From positions 1 through 50,810 of the forward strand of contig NZ_BCQR01000083.1 in NCBI RefSeq assembly GCF_001552175.1: a stretch of 50,810 bases of DNA, written 5' to 3'. The translations under genes and the position numbers were made by a program. Numbering within the stretch: position 1 is the first letter of the stretch; every line of letters begins with the position of its first letter. Below, one piece after another: positions 32,155 through 39,972 of the stretch. The stretch is from Actinomadura kijaniata NBRC 14229. Its GTDB lineage: Bacteria > Actinomycetota > Actinomycetes > Streptosporangiales > Streptosporangiaceae. A model generated the notes under the pieces. That model was not told the DNA's origin, did no database searches, and was given only the letters and a program-made list of their open reading frames with translations.

Positions 32155-32945
32155 GGGCGTTGCGCTGGTCCGTGGAGCGGCTGTGGCTGGTGGCGGGCCT
32201 GATCGCCCTCTGGGAGGTCGGCACCCGCGCCGCGGGCGCCAGCGACTTCCCGCCGCCGTCGCAGATCGTCAAGGGCCTGTACGAGCTGTGGTTCTCCGGC
32301 CCGGCCTCCCGCGGCTTCCTCACCGAGCAGGCGGTGGACGACTTCTCCACCAGCCTGGGCAACCTGTTCGTCGGGTGGATCCTGGCGGGCCTGGTCGGGG
32401 TGCTGCTGGGCGTGCTCGTCGGCCGGTCGGCGGTGCTGAACGAGCTGCTCGACCCGGTCATGCAGTTCGCGCGGGCGATCCCGCCGGCCACCCTGCTGCC
32501 GTTCTTCATCGTGGTGTTCCAGCTCGGCACGACCATGCAGATCGTCACGATCGCGTTCGGCGTGGTCTGGCCGGTGCTGCTGAACACCACCGACGGCGTC
32601 CGCTCGGTGGAGCGGCTGTACCTGGAGACCGCGCGGGTCTTCAACATCTCCGCCGCCCGCCGGATGACGACGATCATCCTGCCCGCGGCGGCCCCGAAGA
32701 TCTTCGCGGGGCTGCGGGTCAGCCTGTCGTTCGCGCTCATCCTGATGGTGCTGGCCGAGCTGACCGGCAGCACCTCCGGGCTCGGCGCCCGCATCATCAA
32801 CGCCCAGCGGGCCTTCGAGATGACCCAGCTGTGGGCGGGCATCGTGATGCTGGGCGTGCTGGGCTGCCTGTTCAACGGGCTGTTCGCGCTCCTGGAGAAG
32901 CGGCTGCTCGCCTGGCACTCGGGCATCCGGAGGCTCACCACCTGA
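32151..32945 (+). CDS. ABC permease 1b (SsuC/TauC-like)
   Basis: A 264-residue permease with SDFPPPSQIVKGLYELW near the N-terminus, a MQFARAIPPATLLPFFIVVF segment and an EAA-like loop LETARVFNISAARRMTTIIL. The start ATG overlaps the preceding stop. It is distinct in sequence from 1a, so the transporter would be heterodimeric, whereas classical SsuC/TauC systems use one permease gene. Confidence 0.92.
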   Translation: MRALRWSVERLWLVAGLIALWEVGTRAAGASDFPPPSQIVKGLYELWFSGPASRGFLTEQAVDDFSTSLGNLFVGWILAGLVGVLLGVLVGRSAVLNELLDPVMQFARAIPPATLLPFFIVVFQLGTTMQIVTIAFGVVWPVLLNTTDGVRSVERLYLETARVFNISAARRMTTIILPAAAPKIFAGLRVSLSFALILMVLAELTGSTSGLGARIINAQRAFEMTQLWAGIVMLGVLGCLFNGLFALLEKRLLAWHSGIRRLTT

Positions 32946-33008
32946 CCCGGCGGGGCGGCGGCGCGGCCGCCGCCCCGCCCGTTCCCGAACGCTTTGGAGA
33001 GATGTGAC

Positions 33009-34271
33009 ATGCGCGTCCTCATCGCCGGAGCGGGCATCGGCGGGTTGACCACCGCGCTGAGCCTGCACGCCGCCGGCATCGAGGCGGCCGTCGTCGACGC
33101 GGCGACCGAGCTGCGGCCGCTCGGCGTCGGCATCAACCTGCTGCCGCACGCCGTCCGCGAGCTCACCGAGCTCGGCCTGGGCGACGCGCTGGCGGCCACC
33201 GGCGTCGCGACCGGCGAGATGGTCCACTTCGACCGGCACGGCGGCCGGATCTGGGGCGAGCCGCGCGGCCGGGCCCTCGGCTACGACTGGCCGCAGTACT
33301 CGGTGCACCGCGGCGAGCTGCAGATGATCCTGCTGACGGCGGTGCGGGACCGGCTCGGCGCGGACGCGGTCCGCACCGGCACCCTCTGCGAGGGCTTCGA
33401 GCAGGACGGCGCCGCGGTGCGGGTGCGGCTGCGCGACCGGGTGTCGGGCGCCGTCGAGATCGTCACGGCGGACGCGCTGGTCGGCGCGGACGGGCTGCAC
33501 TCGACGATCCGCCGCGCCCTGCATCCCGACGAGCCCGCGCCGCTGTGGAACGGCATCCGCATGTGGCGCGGCACCGTCGAGGGCGAGCCGTTCCTGACCG
33601 GCCGGACCATGGCGGTGGCGGGCAGCAACACCGCCGCCAAGCTCGTCGTCTACCCGATCGCCGAACGCGGCGACAAGGTCCTGCTCAACTGGGTCGCCGA
33701 GGTCAAGCTCACCGACGGCCGCCCGGTCGGCCCGGCCGACTGGAGCCGCGCGGGACGCCTGGCGGACGTGCTGCCGCACTTCGCCGACTGGCGGTTCGAC
33801 TGGCTGGACGTCCCGGCCATGCTGGCGGCCACCGACGAGATCCTGGAATACCCGATGGTGGACCGCGACCCGCTGCCGTCCTGGGGCGAGGGCCGGGTGA
33901 CGCTGCTGGGCGACGCCGCCCACCCGATGTACCCGATCGGCTCCAACGGCGGCTCACAGGCCGTCATCGACGCCCGCGTCCTGGCCTGGGAGCTCGCGCG
34001 CGCCGCCGACCCGGCCGCCGGGCTGGCCGCCTACGAGGCCGCGCGCCGCGAGACCGTCAACGCGATCGTGCTGGCGTGCCGCGACATGCCCGCCGACCGC
34101 GTCCTGCACACCGTCGGCGAACGCGCCCCCGGCGGTTTCGACCGCGTGGAGGACGTGCTGACGTCCGAGGAGCTCGCCACCATCACCGGTGCCTACCGGC
34201 AGACCTCGTTCTCCGACGCGGCGGCCCTCAACGCCCGCCCCTCCCTCACCCCGACCCTCGCCGACCGCTAG
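33009..34271 (+). CDS. Flavin monooxygenase 1 (PhzS-like)
   Basis: A 420-residue class A flavoprotein monooxygenase. FAD-binding GAGIGGLTTALSLHAAG starts at residue ~7; DGLHSTIRRAL is the DG motif region; LLGDAAHPMYPIGSNGG is the GD motif that binds the FAD ribose. The family hydroxylates aromatic or heteroaromatic rings with NAD(P)H and O2. Cytoplasmic. ATG 33009 has GGAGAG upstream. It follows the permease genes by 63 bp and so probably acts on the imported compound. It is closely similar to the protein at 38305-39582. Confidence 0.9.
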   Translation: MRVLIAGAGIGGLTTALSLHAAGIEAAVVDAATELRPLGVGINLLPHAVRELTELGLGDALAATGVATGEMVHFDRHGGRIWGEPRGRALGYDWPQYSVHRGELQMILLTAVRDRLGADAVRTGTLCEGFEQDGAAVRVRLRDRVSGAVEIVTADALVGADGLHSTIRRALHPDEPAPLWNGIRMWRGTVEGEPFLTGRTMAVAGSNTAAKLVVYPIAERGDKVLLNWVAEVKLTDGRPVGPADWSRAGRLADVLPHFADWRFDWLDVPAMLAATDEILEYPMVDRDPLPSWGEGRVTLLGDAAHPMYPIGSNGGSQAVIDARVLAWELARAADPAAGLAAYEAARRETVNAIVLACRDMPADRVLHTVGERAPGGFDRVEDVLTSEELATITGAYRQTSFSDAAALNARPSLTPTLADR

Positions 34272-34378
34272 CCGTCCGGCGTTACGGTGACTCCCACACG
34301 CACGGCCCCCACGGACGCATCCCCCACGGACGAACCCCCACTGACATCCCCTCGACAGCCCTGGGCACGGTGACACGA

Positions 34379-35608
34379 ATGCTGGAGATCAAGGACCTCA
34401 CCCACAGTTACGGCGACCACGTCGTGCTGGAGAAGCTGAACCTGGAGGTGGCGCAGGGCGAGCTGGTCAGCATCGTCGGCCCCTCCGGCTGCGGCAAGTC
34501 CACCCTGCTGCGCAACATCGCCGGTCTCATCGCCCCGACCAGCGGCTCGGTCGTCCTCAACGGCACGCCCATCCAGGGCGTCCCCGACGACCTGGCGGTG
34601 GTGTTCCAGGACTACAGCCGGTCGCTGCTGCCGTGGCTGACCGTCCGCGACAACGTGGCGCTGCCGCTGCGCCGCAAGGGCGGCTCCAAGGCCGAGCGCC
34701 GCGCCCAGGCCGAGACGGCGCTGGAGTCGGTCGGGCTGGCCGACGCGGGCAAGAAGTACCCCTGGCAGCTGTCGGGCGGCATGCAGCAGCGCGTGTCGAT
34801 CGCCCGCGCGCTGGCCTACCGGCCGTCGCTGCTGCTGATGGACGAGCCGTTCGGCTCGGTGGACGCCCAGACCCGCGAGGACCTGGAGGACCTGGTCCTG
34901 AAGGTGCACCGGGAGGAGGGCATGACGATCCTGCTGGTCACCCACGACATCGACGAGAGCGTCTACGTCGGCGACCGGGTCGTGGTGCTGGGCCGCAACC
35001 CCGGCCGCGTCCGCGCCGAGCTGCCGGTGGAGCTGCCCGCCGACCGCGACCAGATCGGCACCCGCGCCGACGCCGAGTTCGTGCGGCTGCGGGCCGAGGT
35101 GGGCAAGCTGGTGCGCGGCGCGGCCGCCGCCGACCCCATGCCCGACGAGCACGAGCCCGCCGCTGGTACCGCCAGGGACGAGAAGCCGAAGGGCGCCGGA
35201 AAGACCAAGCGAGTCAAGAAGGTCAGGAAGGCCGACGCGGCCAAGGCGGACGAGGCGAAGGACGAGCGCGAGGACGGGCTCGAAACCGGGTCCGTGGCGG
35301 AGGGTGAGAACGCCGATACGGCCGAGGACGAGGCCGCGAAGGCAGTCAAGAAGACGGTCAAGGACGGCGACGAGACGACCGCCGAGGCCGGGACCAGCGA
35401 CGACGCCGAGGGTGGGACCGCGCGCGGGAACGGGGACGAAAGCGCGGAGCAGACGGCGGAGAAGGCCGAGGACAAGCCCGCGGACAAGGCCGAGGGTGAG
35501 GCCGAGGGCGACGTCGCGGACGAGGCCGAGGAGGTCCCGAAGGACGCCGAGGCGGCGAAGGGCGACAAGCCGACGGGCGTGATGTCAGCGGCCAAAGTCA
35601 AGAAATGA
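34379..35608 (+). CDS. ABC ATPase with long charged C-terminal tail
   Basis: A 409-residue ATPase of the SsuB/TauB type with Walker A GPSGCGKSTLL, QDYSRSLLPWLTV, signature LSGGMQQRVSIARAL, Walker B LLLMDEPFGSVD and the H-switch VTHDID. Usual family length is about 250-270; here residues ~250-409 are a Lys/Glu/Asp/Ala-rich disordered tail (KTKRVKKVRKADAAKADEAK and others). It is the only ATPase in the locus, lying between modules 1 and 2, and probably serves both. No clear ribosome site; GTG 34370 is an alternative start. Confidence 0.9.
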   Translation: MLEIKDLTHSYGDHVVLEKLNLEVAQGELVSIVGPSGCGKSTLLRNIAGLIAPTSGSVVLNGTPIQGVPDDLAVVFQDYSRSLLPWLTVRDNVALPLRRKGGSKAERRAQAETALESVGLADAGKKYPWQLSGGMQQRVSIARALAYRPSLLLMDEPFGSVDAQTREDLEDLVLKVHREEGMTILLVTHDIDESVYVGDRVVVLGRNPGRVRAELPVELPADRDQIGTRADAEFVRLRAEVGKLVRGAAAADPMPDEHEPAAGTARDEKPKGAGKTKRVKKVRKADAAKADEAKDEREDGLETGSVAEGENADTAEDEAAKAVKKTVKDGDETTAEAGTSDDAEGGTARGNGDESAEQTAEKAEDKPADKAEGEAEGDVADEAEEVPKDAEAAKGDKPTGVMSAAKVKK

Positions 35609-35617
35609 ATTTGAAAA

Positions 35618-35638
35618 CGTGATCATCTCGTCATCACG
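35618..35638. promoter_or_regulatory. Inverted repeat after the ATPase gene
   Basis: CGTGAT and ATCACG flank 9 bp. It is low in GC for a terminator; the GTGAT core resembles the GTGATCTTTYC box, so it may be part of the module 2 operator. Confidence 0.35.
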
Positions 35639-35644
35639 GTCCTC

Positions 35645-35688
35645 CTGACGCCCGCCCCCGCTGCGCTACAGTCCCGGTGATCTTTTCC
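35645..35688 (+). promoter_or_regulatory. Promoter and box of transporter module 2
   Basis: CTGACG (35645-35650), 16 bp, TACAGT (35667-35672), then GTGATCTTTTCC (35677-35688) at the predicted transcript start. TGCGCTAC..TCCCG around the -10 is shared with module 1. Confidence 0.5.
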
Positions 35689-35725
35689 TGACAGCTTGAC
35701 CCCTTCTTCCCCCCAAGGAGCGTCA

Positions 35726-36700
35726 ATGCCTTTCAGTTTCACCCCGACCCGGCGCGCCGCACTGGGCGCACTCCTCGCCGCCGCGCTGCCGCTCAGCGCC
35801 TGCGGCGGCGGCGAGGAGAAGCCGAAGAACGGCCTGGAGAAGTCCGAGATCACGGTGGGCGTCATGCCCATCACCGAGGGCGCGGCGATCCAGATCGCCC
35901 AGTCCAAGGGCTTCTTCAAGGCCGAGGGCCTGACCGTGAAGGTGCGCCGGATCACCGGTGCCGCCGAGGCGCTGCCGCAGCTCAAGGGCGGCAGCCTCGA
36001 CATCGCCCACGCCGGGCACGTGGGCGTCATCCAGGCCCACGCCCAGGGTGCCCACAAGCTGCGCATCCTGGCCGAGGCGTCGGCCATGACCAAGAACCTC
36101 ACCTGCATCCTGGTGCCCAAGGACTCCAACATCCGCTCGCCAAAGGACCTCGCGGGCAAGAAGATCGGCACCAACGCCCGGGGCAACCAGACGAGCCTGC
36201 TGATGCGGGCCGCGCTGGCCCCCTACCAGGTGAAGATCGACGAGCAGAAGGACGTCGTCATGGCGCCCTTCCCCAACCAGGAGCAGCTCCTCAAGAGCGA
36301 GCAGGTCGACGCGGTCGTGGTGCCCGAGCCGTTCGTCACCCAGATCCAGCAGTCCACCGGCGCGCGGATCCTGACCGACTTCTCCACCGGCCCGACGACC
36401 GACTTCCCGATCACGGGCTTCACCTCGACCGAGCAGTTCGCCGCCCAGAACCCCAAGACCGTCGCGGCGTTCCAGCGGGCGCTGGTCAAGGCGCAGAACC
36501 TGGCCGCCGACCGGGCGGTGCTCAAGCAGGAGATCCCCAAGTTCACCCAGCTCAGCCCGCAGATCGTCGACACGATCAGCATGAACGCCTTCCCCACCTC
36601 CACCCGCGCCCAGCGGATCCAGAAGGTGGCCGACGTCATGAAGCAGTTCGACTACCTCAAAGAGCCGTTCGACGTGAAGTCGATCGTCGTCGAGAACTGA
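35726..36700 (+). CDS. Solute-binding lipoprotein 2 (NMT1/SsuA/TauA-like)
   Basis: 324 residues. Signal peptide MPFSFTPTRRAALGALLAAA leads to a lipobox LSAC with Cys26. The TRRAAL stretch could also support Tat export. The mature domain is paralogous to that of the protein at 30398 (NGLEKSEITVGVMPITEGAA, FFKAEGLTVKVRRI, LPQLKGGSLDIAHAG). Differences in the likely ligand-facing strand (GHVGVIQAH here, NYVSLFSAA in copy 1) suggest a different ligand. ATG 35726 has AAGGAG upstream. Confidence 0.92.
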   Translation: MPFSFTPTRRAALGALLAAALPLSACGGGEEKPKNGLEKSEITVGVMPITEGAAIQIAQSKGFFKAEGLTVKVRRITGAAEALPQLKGGSLDIAHAGHVGVIQAHAQGAHKLRILAEASAMTKNLTCILVPKDSNIRSPKDLAGKKIGTNARGNQTSLLMRAALAPYQVKIDEQKDVVMAPFPNQEQLLKSEQVDAVVVPEPFVTQIQQSTGARILTDFSTGPTTDFPITGFTSTEQFAAQNPKTVAAFQRALVKAQNLAADRAVLKQEIPKFTQLSPQIVDTISMNAFPTSTRAQRIQKVADVMKQFDYLKEPFDVKSIVVEN

Positions 36701-36710
36701 TCGGGGACCG

Positions 36711-37496
36711 ATGGCTCTCACGCGTACCGCCCGGCTCGCCCTCGGCGCGGCCGGAACGGTGGGCGCGGTCGTCACGGCCGAGCTGGTCACCCGCCTGATC
36801 GGCGATCCGTCGCAGGTGCCGCCCGCCACCACCGTGCTGTGGCGGGCGGCCGTGCTGGCCGCCGACGGCGGATACCTGACGCAGGTCGCCGACACGCTGC
36901 GGGCGTGGTTCGGCGGCCTGCTGCTGGCCACGCTCGGCGCGGTCGCGCTGGGCCTGGTGCTCAACGCGACGCCGTGGCTGAACGACGCCGCCCGCCTGGT
37001 GGTGGAACTGCTGCGGCCGATCCCATCGCTGGCGCTGATCCCGCTGGCCATCGTGGTGTTCGGGATGCCCAGCCAGAGCAAGACGGCGCTGGTGTGCTAC
37101 GCCGCGACCTGGCCCATCCTGATCAACACGCTGTACGCGCTGCGGGACGTGGACCCGGTCGCCAAGGACACGCTGCGCAGCTTCGGGTTCGGCCCGGTGT
37201 CGGTGCTGGCGCGGGTGTCGCTGCCCAGCGCCGCGCCGTTCGTGGCGACCGGCGTGCGGATCTCCGCGGCGGTCGGGCTGGTCGTGGTGGTCAGCACCGA
37301 ACTGGTCGCCGGAGCCGGGGAGGGCGTCGGCGGCTACCTGATGGACGCCCAGTCCGGCGGCGGACGGCCCGACCTGATGCTGGCCGGGGCCGTGTGGGCC
37401 GGGCTGCTCGGGATGCTGGTGAACGCCGCGCTGGTGGCGGCGGAGCGGCGGGCGTTCCGCTGGCACACCGCCCAGACCGGGGAGGCGACGCCGTGA
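36711..37496 (+). CDS. ABC permease 2a
   Basis: 261 residues, about six helices, paralogous to permease 1a: VELLRPIPSLALIPLAIVVF, then KDTLRSFGFGPVSVLARVSL and PSAAPFVATGVRIS. It starts 10 bp after the binding protein and overlaps permease 2b by 4 bp. Confidence 0.92.
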   Translation: MALTRTARLALGAAGTVGAVVTAELVTRLIGDPSQVPPATTVLWRAAVLAADGGYLTQVADTLRAWFGGLLLATLGAVALGLVLNATPWLNDAARLVVELLRPIPSLALIPLAIVVFGMPSQSKTALVCYAATWPILINTLYALRDVDPVAKDTLRSFGFGPVSVLARVSLPSAAPFVATGVRISAAVGLVVVVSTELVAGAGEGVGGYLMDAQSGGGRPDLMLAGAVWAGLLGMLVNAALVAAERRAFRWHTAQTGEATP

Positions 37497-38266
37497 CGGT
37501 GCTGCGCAGGACCTGGCTGGCGGTGCTGCTGGCCCTGGTGTGGGAGGCGGCCTCCCGCGCCGCCGCCGACGACTTCTTCCCTCCGCCCTCCCGCATCGTG
37601 GCGGCGCTGCACCGCATCTGGCTGACCGGCCCGGCCGACCGGCTGTTCCTCACCGACAAGGCCCTGGACGACTTCGGCCCGAGCCTGCGGAACCTGTTCC
37701 TCGGCTGGGGGCTGGCCACCGTGCTCGGGGTGGTGCTGGGCGTGCTGCTGGGCCGCTCCGAACGCGCCCGCGCGGCGCTGGACCCGGTGCTGCAGTTCGG
37801 CCGCGCGGTGCCGCCGCCGACGCTGATCCCGTTCCTGCTGGCGGTGCTGGACCTGGGCATGCAGTTGCAGGTCGCCACCATCACGTTCGGCGTGCTGTGG
37901 CCGGTGCTGCTCAACACCGCCGACGGGGTGCGGGGCGTGGACCGGCTGCAGCTCGACACCGCCCGCGTGTTCGGCATCACCGGCGCGACCCGGCTGACCC
38001 GGATCGTGCTGCCCGCCGCCGCCCCCAAGATCTTCGCGGGGCTGCGGATCGGGCTGGCCTTCGGGCTGATCCTGGTGGTGGTCTCCGAGCTGGTCGGCGC
38101 GACCACCGGGATCGGCGCGCACCTGATCAACGCCCAGCAGAGCTACCAGATGTCCGAGATGTGGGCCGGGATCGTGCTGCTGGGCGTGCTGGGCTGCCTG
38201 TTCAACCTGCTGTTCCACCTGGTGGAGCGGCGGACGCTGGCCTGGCACCACGCCGCGCGCGGCTGA
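37493..38266 (+). CDS. ABC permease 2b
   Basis: 257 residues, paralogous to permease 1b: DDFFPPPSRIVAALHRIW, LQFGRAVPPPTLIPFLLAVL and LDTARVFGITGATRLTRIVL. GTG start inside the 2a stop. As in module 1, the channel would be a heterodimer of 2a and 2b. Confidence 0.92.
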   Translation: MTVLRRTWLAVLLALVWEAASRAAADDFFPPPSRIVAALHRIWLTGPADRLFLTDKALDDFGPSLRNLFLGWGLATVLGVVLGVLLGRSERARAALDPVLQFGRAVPPPTLIPFLLAVLDLGMQLQVATITFGVLWPVLLNTADGVRGVDRLQLDTARVFGITGATRLTRIVLPAAAPKIFAGLRIGLAFGLILVVVSELVGATTGIGAHLINAQQSYQMSEMWAGIVLLGVLGCLFNLLFHLVERRTLAWHHAARG

Positions 38267-38304
38267 CCGGCGCGACCCGCACGACCGACCCTGGAGGAGT
38301 GAGC

Positions 38305-39582
38305 ATGCGCGTTCTGATCGCGGGCGCCGGGATCGGCGGCCTCACCGCGGCGCTGTCGCTGCGCGCCGCCGGGCTCGACGCCCGGATCGTGGACTCGGCG
38401 CGGGAGCTGCGGCCGCTCGGCGTCGGCATCAACCTGCTGCCGCACGCCGTCCGCGAGCTCACCGGGCTCGGCCTGGGCGACGCCCTGGCCGCCACCGGCC
38501 TGCCGGCCGAGGAGCTGGTGCACTTCGACCGGCACGGCAACCGGGTGTGGGGCCAGGCGCGCGGGCGGCGCCTCGGCCACCGGTACCCGCAGTACTTCGT
38601 CCACCGCGGCGAGCTGCAGATGCTGCTGCTGGCGGCGGTGCGGGAGCGGCTCGGCGCGGACGCGGTCCGCACCGGCACGGCGGTGACCGGGTTCGAGGAC
38701 ACCGGGACCGGCGTCCGCGTCCGGCTGCGCGACCAGGCCACCGGCGCCGAACGCGAGGAGACCGCCGACGTGCTGGTGGGCGCGGACGGGCTGCACTCGG
38801 CGGTGCGGCGCGCCCTGCACCCCGGCGAGGGCGGGCCGCTGTGGAACGGGGTGCGGCTGTGGCGCGGCGTCACCGAGGCCGACCCGTTCCTGACCGGCCG
38901 CACCATGGCGGTCCTGGGCACCCGGTTCCGGGCCAAGTTCATCTGCTACCCGGTGTCGCGGGAGGCCGACGGGCGGGGCCGCGCGCTGGTGAACTGGCTG
39001 GGCGAGGTGCAGGAGCCGACCACCGAGCTGACCGAGATCGCCGACTGGGACCGCACCGGGCGGCTGGCCGACGTGCTGCCGTACTTCGCCGACTGGAAGG
39101 TGCCGTGGCTGGACGTGCCGGGACTGATCCGCGGCGCGGACCGGATCCTGGAGTACCCGATGGTGGACCGCGACCCGCTGCCGTTCTGGAGCCGGGGCCG
39201 GGTGACGCTGCTGGGCGACGCCGCCCACCCGATGTACCCGCTGGGGTCCAACGGCGGCTCGCAGGCCGTCGTGGACGCCCGTGTGCTGGCCTGGGAGCTG
39301 GCGCGCGCCGACGGCGCGGTGGAGGGGCTGGCGGCCTACGACGCGGCCCGCCGGGAGGAGGTGAACGCGATCGTGCTGGCCAACCGGACCAACCCCGGCG
39401 ACGCGATCCTCGACGCGGTCGCCGAGCGCGCCCCGGACGGCTTCGACCGGATCGAGGACGTGCTGACGCCGGAGGAGCTGGCCCCGCTGGAGGGCGGCTA
39501 CCGGCAGATCACCCACACCGACGCGGTCGACGGGGACTCGCCCTGGACGGTGCGGCCGGACGGGGTCACCTCCGGCGTCTGA
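38305..39582 (+). CDS. Flavin monooxygenase 2 (PhzS-like)
   Basis: A 425-residue paralogue of monooxygenase 1, similar end to end: GAGIGGLTAALSLRAAG, DGLHSAVRRAL and LLGDAAHPMYPLGSNGG. Differences cluster in the middle region (SREADGRGRALVNWLGEVQE against ERGDKVLLNWVAEVKL), near the substrate side of the fold. GGAGGAG precedes ATG 38305. It follows permease 2b by 38 bp. Its end overlaps the convergent 129-residue gene by 17 bp. Confidence 0.9.
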   Translation: MRVLIAGAGIGGLTAALSLRAAGLDARIVDSARELRPLGVGINLLPHAVRELTGLGLGDALAATGLPAEELVHFDRHGNRVWGQARGRRLGHRYPQYFVHRGELQMLLLAAVRERLGADAVRTGTAVTGFEDTGTGVRVRLRDQATGAEREETADVLVGADGLHSAVRRALHPGEGGPLWNGVRLWRGVTEADPFLTGRTMAVLGTRFRAKFICYPVSREADGRGRALVNWLGEVQEPTTELTEIADWDRTGRLADVLPYFADWKVPWLDVPGLIRGADRILEYPMVDRDPLPFWSRGRVTLLGDAAHPMYPLGSNGGSQAVVDARVLAWELARADGAVEGLAAYDAARREEVNAIVLANRTNPGDAILDAVAERAPDGFDRIEDVLTPEELAPLEGGYRQITHTDAVDGDSPWTVRPDGVTSGV

Positions 39583-39955
39583 GCCGGGCCCGGCGGCGGT
39601 CCGGCGGGGCGTCGCGCCACCGGTAGCGGTCGCCGGACCAGGCCGCCGCCTGCTCGGCGACGTCGAGCGGCGCGGCGTGCAGGACGCGGCGGGAGACGTC
39701 GAACTCCTCGAACAGGCCGGTGTCCAGCAGCGCGTCGCCCAGGGCCCCGTCCAGCGCCGTGAGCGCGGCCAGCGGGCTCGCGCCCTCCAGCACGGCACGG
39801 ACCAGCACGGTGTTGCCGGGCCCCTCGGCGACGTCCAGGGAGTCGGTCACGCGCCGCCGGGACAGCGCGTCGGCCAGCGCGGCGCGGGCGCCGTCGCGCT
39901 CGTCGCGCTGCCCTCCCGTGTAACGGATCTCGATGAGCCCGGCGTACATCACCAT
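39566..39955 (-). CDS. 129-residue hypothetical protein
   Basis: A short α/β protein (MVMYAGLIEIRYTGGQRDER, ADALSRRRVTDSLDVAEGPG, NTVLVRAVLEGASPLAALTA) ending in an Arg-rich tail (RRRARLRRRR). I recognise no family. It starts 17 bp after the polymerase-like gene stop, so it probably belongs to that transcript. ATG 39949 is an alternative start and there is no clear ribosome site. Confidence 0.6.
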   Translation of the reverse strand: MVMYAGLIEIRYTGGQRDERDGARAALADALSRRRVTDSLDVAEGPGNTVLVRAVLEGASPLAALTALDGALGDALLDTGLFEEFDVSRRVLHAAPLDVAEQAAAWSGDRYRWRDAPPDRRRARLRRRR

Positions 39956-39972
39956 GACGGCATTGTGCGCCC

